NCBI GenBank assembly: GCA_001584585.1
Contig: LSYV01000002.1
Coordinates: 5,593,547-5,657,546, forward strand
Reading direction: 5' to 3'
Source: Gonium pectorale
Taxonomy: Eukaryota; Chlorophyta; Chlorophyceae; Chlamydomonadales; Volvocaceae
DNA length: 64,000 nt
Shown here: positions 13,941-25,231 of the stretch, piece by piece
How positions within the stretch are numbered: the stretch's first letter is position 1
How the letters are laid out: the number at the start of each line of letters is the position of its first letter
Position numbers and translations under genes: made by a program
Notes under the pieces: model-generated
What the model saw: only the letters and a program-made list of their open reading frames with translations
Told to the model about the DNA's origin: nothing
The model's database searches: none

Positions 13941-16900
13941 CTACAGCCGGCTCTGCATACCGCCCGACACCACCAGCGTCTCCCCCGTCACATACGCCGC
14001 GTCCGGGGACACCAGGTACGCCACAGCCGCCGCCTGCTCCTCAGGCCGGCCCAGCCGCTTCAGCAGCGTGCTCTCCGCCTGCTGGGCGGCCTGAGCGGGT
14101 GGGGAGAAAAGCCGCGGCGGGGTTGGGCGGTGGCCACCGCAGGGGCGGGGAGCTACGAGAGGGCATGGCGGGCTTGTAGACTGAGGCAGGCGGCGATGCG
14201 AGCTCCAGGCCGCTGCCGCTGCAGCGTGTGAACGCGTCATGCATTGCGGCGATGCATTCAGGGTCACTGGGGGGGGGGGGCAATGCCGTCTCCCCTCTCG
14301 CCGGTACCCCGCGTGCTTTGCTCGGAGGCCACACCGACCCCCGCACCCCCGCATCCCCGCACCCACCAGCTCGGGTGTCTCCACCAGCGCCGCGGAGAAC
14401 TTGGTTGGCACGATGCCGGGGGCCACGCAGTTGACCCGAATACCCTGGGGGCCCAGCTCGGCCGCCAGGCCCTTTGTCTGGAAGCGGGAGGCAAAGAACG
14501 GGGGCAGCAGCATCATGCGCCAATGTAAACAAAAGGCGCGCTGACCATGCCCGCAGGTTCTTGCGGATCAAGTTTGTCGGTTGGCTGCGATATGCATGCA
14601 GAGTCCCTGCGGGTCAGGACTCAGGAGGTACCAGCCGGCAAAGGGCTGGGGAAGTTCCACTCTCTCCCCCCGCCGCCCGTTTCCCGTTCCGTATTACCCC
14701 GCCGCCCTGTGCCGGCAGGTCCTCCATGCCTCTCTGCAGCCCCTCACCCCATGTCCGTGGCCTCACCAGCCCCAGGAGCGCCGTCTTGCTGATAGCATAC
14801 ATCGCGATGGGTGCGGGCGGGCTGACGGGTTGTGGATGGGGGGAGAAGGTTGAGGGGAGGGGAGGGGATGCCCACAGGAAGGGCGGCGGCGTTGGGAGTG
14901 TGAGACAGCACCTCTCTCGCGCGCCACGCAGACTCAGACAGCACAGGAACGGGGTTCGGTCCCACGGGACATGGCCTGCATGTTGGTCGCAACACGGGCA
15001 ACCCGCCCCGCCACACCGCCGGGGGAATGGAGTCGCGGGCCGTCGCCTCCACAACCGTATGTGCCTGGCCGGTGGCCCAATCAGCCCCGATAGGTTCCCC
15101 TCAAGCGGGTTGCATTGTCAGTCCTCTGTTGTCCCTTCCCGCTGCTCCGCTGTCCTACTTGAATGCGGTGACCGAAGAGATGAAGACAATGGACGCCCCG
15201 GGCCGCTTCTGCAGGTGCGGCAGCGCCTCCTGCACCAGCAGCACCGCAGACTGCGGAGCGGGAGCAGTTTGGGTGGCGGAGAAGGCGATAGCACGGTGAG
15301 GCGCTTCACCTGGGGACTCCACAGCTAAACAGCTTAAGGTAGGTGGACCGCATGGCGGGGGATTCAAATGCACTGTAAATAGCCGGGGGCGACCCCGCAT
15401 CGGCCCCGCATGCATTCCCGAAGACACCGTCTTTACAAGAGCGCAATCCGCCTTCTTCGGCCTGTCCTATTACGTAAGTGTCTGTGCAGCATACCCCGGT
15501 GTATCGCGCCACAGTCAAGCCCTTTTCTGCCCCCCGGGCCGTACGTCGCCTGTCGTTGCCTCCAATCGTACGTTATCTTGCGCCCGCCCGCCTCAACAGC
15601 CCATCCTCCCCAGGGCCACAACTCGACCTCACTCAGAGGCTGTCGTCCTGACCTTACGGACGACCCCGTAAGTCCACAAACCAATTCACGGCCTTAGCCC
15701 CCGACCGGCCCCGCCTCTGCCCTCCTGGCGCCCCCACCGTTCCCCCGCAGGCAAACCCACCCTCACCTTGATGTTGATATCCAGGATCTTGTCGATGACG
15801 TGGGGCGGGGTATCCGCCAGCGGCCCCGCACCCGGGTTGACCGCCGCGTTGGATACCAGAATGTCCAGACCCCCGTACCGCTGCACAACCGCGGCAGGGC
15901 AAGTGGCCGGAAGGCTGTATGGTTCCGGGCGCAGGGTAACGGCTGGGGGAATCCCAGCTTCGACCCTATGTCTGCGTCCACGCGGCAGCTCTCTGCAGGG
16001 TGCGACTGTGCTGTGCAATGGAGCAGAAGCCGTGCAATGGCCCCCGGACAGGCGGCTGGCGCGTGCGACGCTGCATGGGCGGGGAGCACAGCAGCACACA
16101 GCTCTGGGAGCCGCTCGTCGCAGCAGACACCAGCGGTTGCGACCACGGTCGTTGCCGTCGCTACGGCATGCCCACCCCTCCTCCGCGGCCCCGCCCGCCC
16201 GCGCCGCGCCACCGGGGCGAGCCCCGCCGGCGAGGCCTCACCCGCACGCACGCCTCCACCAGCTGCTTGCGCTGCTCGGCGCTGCCCACGTGGCAGGCGC
16301 AGCCGTCGGCCTGGAGCCCCCGTGAGCGCAGCGAGGCCACCGTCTCGTCCACGTTGGACTGCTTCCTGTGATGCGGGGGTGGGGCCCCACACGGTCAGCA
16401 GCAGCCGGCGGAACAGGACACGCCCTACACGGGCTGCCAACACAACGGCTTGCGGCCACACGAGCCGAGAGGCTGCCGACCGGCCGAAAACATGGCAGAC
16501 CGAGAAGTCAAGTGGAGTGAGTCTGCCTCGAGATTCGGCTGGTTCACTGTACGACTTGCTGCACTATATAAAGGAACCGCAAGGGTTTCGCGGCTCCGGA
16601 CAGTCGAGACGTACGGTAAGCTGGCATCAGGCCTTGCCGCGACAGAGCAAAACGGCAGGTGAGCTACGGAAGGCGACACACGTCTTGAGAGGCATGCGCA
16701 TGGCCCGCCCACACACATACATGTACACATATGGCGTGCAGAACACGCACAGGTGTGGGCCCGTCCCATCCTGGGCCTCCGTGCCGCGGAGGATTCAGGA
16801 TTTACAAACCTGCTGCAGATGTACACACTGGCACCCTCCTGTCAGGGGCCAACACGATGCAATAGGGCTTAAGATGATTTCCGTGAAGGCACCACACGTG

Positions 16901-17166
16901 AGCGTGAATTGTGTGTGGGCCTGTAGGAGCTGACGATGAACTACACAGCCCGTGTGATGGTTTGCAGTGGGTGGAGGTGGCACGCCAACACCTCGGTAAC
17001 ATGCATGGCAAGGGTCGGCAAGGTGGGTGATGACGTGGGTGCACGGGCGCAAGTGTCCCACCTGGGCGAGGCGCTCGGCGGTGGCGAGCCCGATACCCGC
17101 AGTCGCCGCCGTGACTAGCGCCACCTTGCCCTCCAGGCGCCGGCACTTGACGTCTGGCTTGCTCAT
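13941..17166 (-). CDS. peroxisomal short-chain dehydrogenase/reductase (DHRS4 / IBR1-SDRa type)
   Basis: Classical SDR, an NAD(P)(H) carbonyl/alcohol oxidoreductase. Reconstructed exons in transcript order are 17166-17062, 16838-16810, 16365-16242, 15880-15767, 15250-15159, 14821-14767, 14477-14367 and 14090-13941. All phases agree and give about 259 residues, the usual family length. Visible motifs: cofactor loop TAATAGIG (residues 19-26), NAAV, catalytic Ser of ISSV (149/150), YAISK (Tyr163, Lys167), VNCVAPG and GETLVVSGG. The C-terminus is SRL, a PTS1 peroxisome signal also carried by animal DHRS4 and Arabidopsis IBR1 (SDRa), which acts in peroxisomal breakdown of indole-butyrate. The second exon is a 29-nt microexon coding [10 protein letters not shown], the strand beta-2 segment. 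The start ATG at 17166 is chosen because a splice-acceptor-like CAG lies just upstream and no earlier in-frame ATG fits. Substrate unknown. Confidence 0.93.
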
Positions 17167-18654
17167 TTCCACGAGCGGCTGCGGAACAGATGTGACAACG
17201 TTGCTAGCCCTACGCAATAGTAATCTCGTTTCAGCAATTACAGAGATAGACTTGCGGGCAACCGTTTAATCCGCGATGACCCAAAATGCAAAGAATGCCA
17301 CAGATGCGTAGCGTAGGAAGTGACCGTTGCAGCTCAGCGGTTAGCCCAAACAAGGATGTGCGAAGCCTCACATTATAGCTCAGCACAATCTATTCCGGCA
17401 GTCTCGGCACGAACGGCAGGCACGAACGGCATGATGCAACCGAACGGCCAACCGGTGTCGTGCATGCACTGGTATAGTCTATAGTGCACAGAGGAAGCCA
17501 CTGTGCAATGCTTTATCAGTCCCGGTTGCAGATGTCGATGCGAGTTACGAAACCTCGAGCCTCCAGGCGCCCACAGAAAGGCGCGCCACGTCCGCTCACC
17601 TTGTTGCGCGTCCCTCCCCGTCCCGCCACACAGCAGCTTTTTCAGCGGAGGTATGCGAACAACACGCACCCGAGACATGCCCCCGCAGCCCCCTACAAGC
17701 GCCTCACTCTAACTGCAGGTTGCAGCCGTACGTCGTACCGTCTGTACACAAGCGCGTACCGCCCATTCAGCGCACCAGTCCACGCGCAATCATCTGCCAT
17801 CCGCCTGCACCGCGCTGTATGCGCCACGTTCACCGCACCGCACAGGCAGCCTGCAGCCCGTTAGAGGGGCGCCACCACCGCCGACGTCGCCTCGTCCACC
17901 GCCTCCGCCGCGGCCGGCACTGGCGCTGCTGCCGCTGAGTACTTGCAGCCGCCCTGCTCCACCCAGCATCAGCCGCTGGCCTTGGACGCCACCGTCAGCG
18001 GCGTCTGGGGTCACCTGCGAGGGACAGGACGTTTCAGGTTACACACTGGTGGACAGTGCGGGTCCCTGGATGGCCGGCCCTCCGGCTAGTGTGAGCCGCT
18101 GCCCTGCACACCGCAGAACAGCACGCTACGAAGCGATACCCACGTAGCTATATGCAGGCCCGGACTATTGTGCCGCCTGCCTGGAGCGCCAGCGGCCAGG
18201 CGCCAAACCGGTACCGCAACTTCTGGAGGGCGCCCAATCCAGCGTTGCGCCCGAGGAGCCTTGAACGCGTGTGACGGACACCAGGGGATCTTGGAAGGGC
18301 CATGCGGCGGCGAACAACTTGCAGTGCCGGCACTGCTCCGCAATCGCCCCTAGTAGTTGTGTATGTCCTTTGTCGTACGGTTTTGCCGTGCTTTATGCCA
18401 TCTCACTCTGAGCCCTCTAGAGTGATACATTAATATTGTTGTCTCGATATGCACTCCGAATCTCTCTGTCAACTTGGTGATAGCTTCGAAGACGACCTTG
18501 CCCCTAGTTTACTCAGCTCTTGTGTACTCAGCTACCAGACAATAATGTGAATAATAACCAATGTACGATAGGGAGCTATCCCCTTTCTTTGACCGGGCCA
18601 TGTCAACGCGGAATATATCTTTAGGCGGAGCTCAGCGTTAATTGCACTGTGAGC
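17167..18654. other. divergent intergenic region, no gene recognised
   Basis: About 1.5 kb between the starts of the minus-strand dehydrogenase and the plus-strand LRR gene, so it must contain both promoters. Short reading frames on both strands have no recognisable family, no spliced continuation and composition like non-coding sequence. A short direct repeat of GCACGAACGGCA occurs near 17405-17430. The part around 18360-18600 is clearly more A/T-rich. Confidence 0.45.
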
Positions 18655-20327
18655 ATGTCATTACAACGGCGAATCTCAAGCGGTCCCTCAAGCGGCCGGA
18701 TGGGTTCGCCTGATGGCGACCCCCTTATGCGCTCGAACAGCATCACAGGGCTTACGGAGGAAGGCATCAAGGGGGTACGTGCAGGGGTTGCCCCCCCCCC
18801 CCCCGGGTGGTCCAGTGTGTATGCACACGCGACCGGCCACCGAGCCCGCAAAACTTTAACCCCACAGGCAACGCAGCGGTTCGACCTTGAAATTGTGTTC
18901 AAGCTCAGCTGGACATTCAAAGGTGGGATGCCGCAGCGCAGTACACAGATCATGGGCGACGACGCCTCTCACCAAGTACCGTAATGGCTTGCTGAGCCCT
19001 CGGAATCCCGTGCTCCATTCCCCAGTGCTGACGCGCATATCTGGTCTGGACAAGTGCATAAACCTGGTGGAGCTGAACCTGACCGGCAACCAAATATCAA
19101 GGCAAGTCCATGGCAAGGTCGCGCCCAGCCCTCCGCTCTCCCGATGGGCAGACCGCACCAGTAGTCGCCGTGTCCCTTCTGCGTTCACACCTTCAACTGC
19201 AGGCTGTCCCATCTTGTCCGCCGATCCCGCAGGATTGAGGGCCTGGACTGCGTGCTGCAGCTGCGGCGCCTCATACTTACCTCCAACCGCATCTCCCGCA
19301 TCGAGGGCCTCGCCCACCTCAGCCGCCTGGAGGGCCTGTGGCTGCAAGACAACAAGCTGGCCTCCATGGAGGCGCTAGCGCTGCCCGCGCTGGGCGCGCT
19401 GCCGGCCCTGCGCTGCCTCTACCTGCAGAACCTGGACCGCTCGGCTCCCAACCCCGTGTGCCGCACGGCCGGGTACAAGGCGGCGCTGCTGGCGGCGCTG
19501 CCGGGGCTCAGCAACCTGGACGGGGAGAGGTGCGCAGCGGGCGGGGAGGAAGTGCTGCGGGCACAGATGCATGCCCGCCTGCGGTGTGGGATCAATGACA
19601 GGCGGGCATCCATCCGCATGCGCCCCATGGTGCTGCGGGTGCGAGACCGGGTCGGCCATCGACCGTCAATCTGACAATGGTCGGACCACCGTGCCACTTG
19701 ACGCCAATGGATCGCCGCCCCCCCCCCCCGCGCGCGCAGGTCCCCCGCCTCACTCAACTATGCGGAGCTGGCTGCCGAGTACGACGCCTTCCGGGCGGCC
19801 GCCCCCCGCCCGAAGGAGCTGGTCCTCCCCGACGTGGCGCCCTGGCTGGCAGGGGTCGCCCACGGAGCTGCCGGCGGGGGGCTCGGCCGGGGAGGCGGAG
19901 CTGCAGCAGCGGCACGCACGGGTGAGGGAACGCAGGTCGGGGCGGCTCTCCTGGCAGGTGCCCGCCGGAAATCTGCATGGTGGCGCAACTCAATGCAACG
20001 CAACGCGTGTGTTGCTCCGTACGGCACCCCGTGTCAGTGCGGGCTGTCAGTGCGGGCTGTCAGTGCGGACTGTCAGTGCGGGCGACGGGCGGTGGCGGAG
20101 GCTCTGGCGCAGGCGTTGGGCGGTAGCCCCCCGCCACCTGTGTTGGCTGTCTTCCGCTCGTGGCACGCTCGCACGGCCGGCCCGGAACAGCTGGCACTTA
20201 CCGCGACATCGCCCTGTTCCTCCCGCCCCCTCAGGTGGTGAAGGGGCTGGACGAGTGCGAGGATCTGATCAAGACGCTCAGCCATGAGATTGCTACGTTC
20301 GCGGGAATGCTCGAGGCGAAAGGCTAG
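18655..20327 (+). CDS. SDS22-like leucine-rich repeat protein with C-terminal coiled coil
   Basis: Small LRR protein of about 270 residues. Exons read as 18655-18774, 18868-18922, 19026-19101, 19233-19529, 19740-19921 and 20235-20327. The ATG at 18655 is preferred over an in-frame GTG two codons earlier. LRR units of the SDS22 subclass are visible: ISGLDKCINLVELNLTGNQI, then IEGLDCVLQLRRLILTSNRI and IEGLAHLSRLEGLWLQDNKL, capped by NPVCRTAGYKAALLAALPGL and LSNLDGE, a typical LRR cap. The tail (ELQQRHAR, then VVKGLDECEDLIKTL) looks coiled-coil. Such proteins are common in cilia and centrosomes (LRRC61, LRRCC1/VFL1), but no specific orthologue is claimed. Intron 19102-19232 begins with GC. The frame appears to slip by one base near the G run at 19876-19881 (see findings). 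Confidence 0.85.
20032..20083. repeat. 13-bp tandem repeat, 4 copies
   Basis: Four head-to-tail copies of TGTCAGTGCGGGC; the third copy has one substitution. It lies in the last intron of the LRR gene. Confidence 0.95.
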
Positions 20328-21132
20328 GATGGGAGGGTCTGAGTGGCCCAGCATTTTGACTGGTTCAGCTGTGACTCAGGGCTCATGGGGCAGGCAGGGA
20401 GGCGTAGGGCCGCCGGACGGTTGGCCATATGATACGGTGCATTTGACACGAGGCTGCGTCCCATGCGGTGGGGCCACAGTCAACAGTAACCAGACGACGG
20501 CTTGAGCCGTACACGACAATAGGAATTTAGGAAGGCGGCCCTCGGTTCTCCCCCGGATGCTCGGTGTAATTTGCATATTGCTGGTGCGGAGCCATGGTGG
20601 AGATACCGGGACTGAGAGCGTCCCGCCGCTGAAAGTGTCTGCCCGGAACGGCGGGTACCTGTGCGGGTATTGTATCTGCGGGGCTGCAGACTGCTGGGCA
20701 GCCGAGTCGTGCTGCTGCGAAATCAATGATTGCGGGACTCCGCCAATCAGGCAGCCGGGTCAGGGTTGCGTGTTGTTGCAATGCACTCGGAAGAGGCCCA
20801 TCGCCTCAGCAGGCTGCCCAAATCCCTCGGTTATGGGCAGCCTGTACCCACTGTCGGTCGCTGCCGCTGTGACAGACGAGTCCTTTTCTACTAGCACGAC
20901 TGTAAGGGCGTGTTGGGGCTATGGAGGCCTCTGCTCGTTGTGTCACCCAGAATCTGGACATCCACGGACGGTGGACGCTGTGAAGATTCGGGGTCCACGC
21001 TCGTGGTGTGCGCTCCTTCGGCCTACACGCAAGTCGGCAGAGTTGTCAAGACTATTCTGAAAGGCCATGTCCCTCTATATCACTGTTCCCCGGACTGCAA
21101 AGGAGGAACTCTGTGTTACAATTGGGTAATGT
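20328..21132. other. convergent intergenic region (3' UTRs)
   Basis: Between the stop codons of the LRR gene (+) and the LON-domain gene (-). TGTAA at 20565-20569 (+) and TTACA at 21116-21120 (TGTAA on minus, only 13 bases after the stop) are candidate poly(A) signals. No coding region recognised. Confidence 0.45.
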
Positions 21133-23970
21133 TCACTTCCCGGGCCGCAGCCCCTTGACGGCCGCCAGGGCCGCCAGCACCCGGTGCGCCTCACGGGCCC
21201 GGCACAGCACCGCAATCAGGCGCTGCCGTACCGAGGTGCACTCGAGCAACTCCTGCCGCGTCGCGAAGTCGTGATTCTGCGGGCGGGTTCCAGCGGGGGG
21301 CAACCATGTAGCAACATGGTTGCTACTTCAAATGCCAGCGGCACAACCAGCCCCTCGGCCATAACGCTCATACCGTGTAAAACCCCACCTCAGCCAAAAG
21401 ACAGGACACCTGCCAGGCCAAGAGCAAGCTCGGCTGAGCAGTCTGAAGCGCGCCGCCTCACCTCGAGGAAGACGTTAGCAGCCGCGTACGACAATCGCCG
21501 CGTGCGCCGCTGGATGGGATAATCCGGGTGGCAGTACACGTCCAGGCCCTCGGAGGCCGGGTGAACCAGGGGCGGCACGGCGCCCCGCCCCGCGCCCGCC
21601 GTCGCCTGCCCTTGCTGCTGCGGCCTGCGCTGCTGCTCCTGCAGCTGCTGCGCCCCACGCCCAGCGACCGCCTCCGCTGCCCCGCCGATCGATACGGGCG
21701 AACCCTCCGCCGGCTGGGACCCGGCTGTGCCGCCGCTCGGGTGCAGCGGCGCCGCCGGCGTGACCGCCGCCAGCTGCCGTGCCGCCACGTCGTCGCTGGG
21801 GCGCAGCTGCAACAGCCCAAGCGGTAGACCAAGGGGTCGGCCGTGCGCGCTTGCCGTCAACACGGCCAGCGAGTCCAGCTCCCGCCACAGCCGGGCCTCC
21901 AGCAGCAGCAGGTCCCGGAGCGTGTGGCCGGTCAGGCCCTCCAACAGGTCCGGCGGCACCGGCGGCGGTGGTGGCGGCGGGGACGGAGAGGATGTGTCGG
22001 GTGGCGAGGGGGCAGTCGATGGATGCTCGGGGCCAGGTTCGACACTGCTTGCAAGCCGGTCTTGTGACGACACGCTCGGCGCCGTCATGGACGTGCCTGG
22101 CGCGTGGCGCTCCGCTCCCCCGGCAGCTGATGATGCCCCTAGCCCCTGTGCCTGCTGCGCCGCCTCGTCGCCGGAACCTGGCAGCGGCTGCTGCTCCCGC
22201 GGAACAGGAGCCTCCGCAGCGGGATAGGCACGGTACTCTCCGCCGAACGCGCCAGGCGCGTCCGCCTCATCGATGCTGCGGCGGACCGATTCTGCCCAGG
22301 CTGCACCCGGCGCACCCGCCGCAAAGAGCGCGTCCACAACGCTTCCCGCAGCCAGCGGGCCACCAGCCGCTCGGCTTTCAGCGCCGGAGACACCTCCGGC
22401 AACGGCCGCAGTCGGCTCCGGCGACCCGAGGGGGCCCCGCGAGATCTCCTCGACCGCCGCCGTCGCCATTCCCCGCCCGCCCAGCTCCGCCGCCACAGTT
22501 GCAGCAGCCGCAGCGGCCGCCGCCTCCGCCGCACTGCGGCCCACGGCCTCCAAATCCCACCGCCCAATCACAGGTCCATCGGGGAAGGGCAATACACTCA
22601 GCACGCCGTGGTCCACCAGCTCCGTAACCAGCCGGCGGGTGTCCCATGGGTCGGTGCCCTCCGCGGGGCAGCGCCCCACCCAGGCGCCGGCACGCGCGGT
22701 GCTGGCCTCGTACCCGTGCCAATGCCACTCGGCGGCGCTGGCAGCCGCCTGTGCCGCCGTCGCCGCCAGGCGCATGGCATCGGCAACCGCGGCGGCGCCG
22801 TCACTAGCCGATGACGGCGGGGGCACACGGCGCAGCACCTCCCGCAGCGCGTCCGCATGGTGGGACTCCAGCACCTCCTCCTCGTGCGCCAAAGCCACCG
22901 CTGCCCGCGAGTAGGGCGTCTCCTGGTGGCAGTGCAGGACCTGTGGGGGCGACCCCAGCCGGCGCACAGGGCCAGGCATATGTGATGCGCCAAGCTCGCA
23001 TGATGGCCCAGGGCACAGCTGAAGACACGCCTGACAAACGGGCACGCAGGTGCCGTACTCGGCACCAATGCGCCAGCCGTAGACCCGCGTTCAGGACGCC
23101 CATCGCTAAGGTGGGCGCCAAACTCAAGTCCACCGTCTGGGCACCCACCCGCACCCGTACCCGAATGCGGCAGAGCGCGGTGGCCAGCACCATGAGCTTG
23201 CCGTCCTCCAGCCGCACCGCCCGGTGGACCTCCATCAGCACGCCCACCCGCGGGGCGCGCGACTCCGGCGCCGTCAGCGACCACTCGGGGTCCCCCAGGT
23301 TGCGTGACCCCGCCGGCAGGTTGATGTGCCCGAACAGCCAGGGCCCGGGGCCCGAGGCGAAGAGGCTGTCGAACAGGTGCACGTAGTGGGGCGTGTGGAT
23401 GTGCAGGAGCGCCTGCTGGCCCACCAGGACAGCAGAGTCGGCGCGCCACAGCGGGAGGTCCGCCAGGAAGTGGGAGAGGTCGGATCTGGAGGTGGAGAAG
23501 GAGGAGGAGGAGGGAGAGGAGGGGGGCGCGGCAGCGGCACCGGCCGGATCCTGCGGTGCACGAATGGTAGCCGCGCCGGGCCCGTCTGGAGACGCTGTGG
23601 GCTCATCGGTGCCTGGGGATGGGCGGGCGCGTGGCTGCAGGTGTTAGCTCGTCAGGGGTGGGGCGCAGCTTGGAGCCCTAGCAGCGGAGCAGGTCAACGG
23701 AGCGCCCCAGCGTCGCCCCATTACACACGCCCAACGCATGCAGCACGAATTGCAAGTCGCTTCGCAAGGGAAGACAGGCCGCCTACCCTTGTAGAACAGC
23801 TGCGCCAGACGCTTCGCAGCTTCCCGGGTGGCCGGGTCCCTGAACCCAGAGCTACAGCATCTCGTCGAGTGTGCTCCGCGTCGTAACGCAGGGTCGCACG
23901 GGGAGAAAGTCCATCGCGTGGCCTTGACGTGCGCCCCCGCCTGAGTTCCGGTCCGCATAGCTGTCAGCAT
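21133..23970 (-). CDS. LON substrate-binding-domain protein with long low-complexity insertion
   Basis: About 752 residues in four exons: 23970-23787, 23612-23161, 22940-21462 and 21276-21133; all phases agree. The N-terminal half of a LON domain is clear: FLADLPLWR, then a hydrophobic strand, HIHTPHYVHLFDSL, LPAGSRNLGDPEW, and VGVLMEVHRAVRLEDGKLMV followed across intron 2 by RIRVLHCHQETPYSRA, which matches the conserved RFRVLxxxQExPY strand of LON domains. About 400 mostly Ala/Gly/Pro/Ser-rich residues follow. The last part returns to the family pattern: RRLSYAAANVFLE, then TRQELLECTSVRQRLIAVL, the helical end of the LON fold. There is no AAA+ or protease domain, so it is not Lon protease, and no cereblon CULT domain was seen. 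Role unknown; perhaps substrate recognition in proteolysis. The start ATG at 23970 is tentative. Confidence 0.82.
21300..21323. repeat. perfect 10-bp inverted repeat, 4-nt loop
   Basis: GCAACCATGT and ACATGGTTGC are separated by AGCA in the last intron of the LON-domain gene. Could fold as an RNA hairpin, or be a chance palindrome. Confidence 0.8.
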
Positions 23971-25231
23971 ATCATATTGTCAGCAGAGTCACTGCAAAAC
24001 TGTAACGAACTTTGGGGGGGGGGGAGCGAGTGTTCACAAATATGAAACCACAACACTGGACGAGTTTCATAAAATACGAAATATGCTCTTACTATTTGTA
24101 CCTCCAGATTGCGCGAAGCACTGATCCACGGGGACATGGTTGGGTGTTCCGGGCCCTGGTAATGATACCGTAACGCTTTTGCAAGGCTCGGGCACGCTCA
24201 AGAAGTGCTGCAATTAGATATTGCCTATATAACGGGTATCTTGCTTGCATTTTAGCGCAGCCTCCTGGTATGTGTGACCCACGGACCATCTCCGGGCATG
24301 CCTCCGACTTCCGCAACAGCCAGACAACACGCATGTCGATTCCTGAAAGGCAAACGGAATAGGTGTGGCAACAATGCCCGACTACGTACTCGGTTGTCGC
24401 TGGATCCCAAGCCGCGTGGATGCGCGATACCGTTACCTTGCGGCAAGCCCACACAGGTCACAGCGCGAGGGGCCCCGGCGAGATCGGGTTAGGGCCCAGA
24501 GCCCGTTGTGGCAGGTCCCAAACATAGCATTCGTTGCAAGGGGCGCGGAGGGCGTGCTACCGCTGGATGTACAGCACGCCAACGCCGACAAACCTAACAG
24601 ACCTGCTTGCCAACTAGTAAGAACAGCACCAGTACTGTCCTACATTTCATACCGCAAATTCTGGGGCAGCATTGGGGCCTCGCACACGCTCCGCACGCCC
24701 CTGCCACCACCCTAGTTTGTTCTACAAAGTCGGCTCTCTGCCCATATCCCCAGCTCGTCCGTGTAATCAGCCCGAAGTCGTAGAAGGTGTCGTAAAAACG
24801 AGCAGTGCCGTGAAACTGTACTGCGCCACAGGAGGGCCGTATGGCGGCAATCGAAAGGCGACACCACACAATGCCATGCCGTAGCCCCACGAGTTCATGT
24901 ACGGTGACGGTTGATTTGCACCGCAGCCGGCTGTCCGTCCGCATCCAGCACGTCGGTCACAGACCAAGGCACTGATGGCCCCCGACACCCTCGCTCCCTC
25001 TCCGCCTGCTGTGCCATACCATGCAAATGGACGGGATGGCCATGGCAGCTTACAGTCATGTCCACCACAAAGTAGTGGTCCCCAGCACTCCAGCAGTGCG
25101 CGGACACCATGCCGGCTCAATTAATCACTGCAACCTATGCTCTCCCCCCCTGAGAAAGCCGACAGTCACGTACGGCAGCATGCTGCCGCCTCAATGACCG
25201 AGGGCTGCCGGGCCCGTACCCACCCTCTGCG
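23971..25231. other. intergenic region, no gene recognised
   Basis: Lies between the 3' end of thymidylate kinase 1 and the start of the LON-domain gene, both on the minus strand. A TTACA at 25050-25054 (TGTAA on minus) suits the kinase. An 11-G run is at 24014-24024. Sequence around 24000-24240 is A/T-rich and probably contains the LON-gene promoter. No exon or RNA gene recognised. Confidence 0.45.
25050..25054 (-). terminator. candidate TGTAA poly(A) signal of thymidylate kinase 1
   Basis: TTACA on the plus strand, about 180 bases past the stop codon at 25232. Confidence 0.4.

Noticed and set aside
16564..16572. TATATAAAG, a TATA-like box
   Set aside because: It falls in an intron of the minus-strand dehydrogenase with no plus-strand gene downstream.
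17325..17400. tRNA-like words (GCAGCTCAGCGGTTAG, TAGCTCAG)
   Set aside because: No acceptor-stem complement, anticodon arm or T-arm GGTTCRANNCC could be arranged around them.
23041..23160. Continuous reading of LON-gene sequence through 23160-23041 as coding
   Set aside because: The frame changes there. Splicing at 23161 to 22940 restores the conserved RIRVLHCHQETPY strand, so this stretch is treated as intron.
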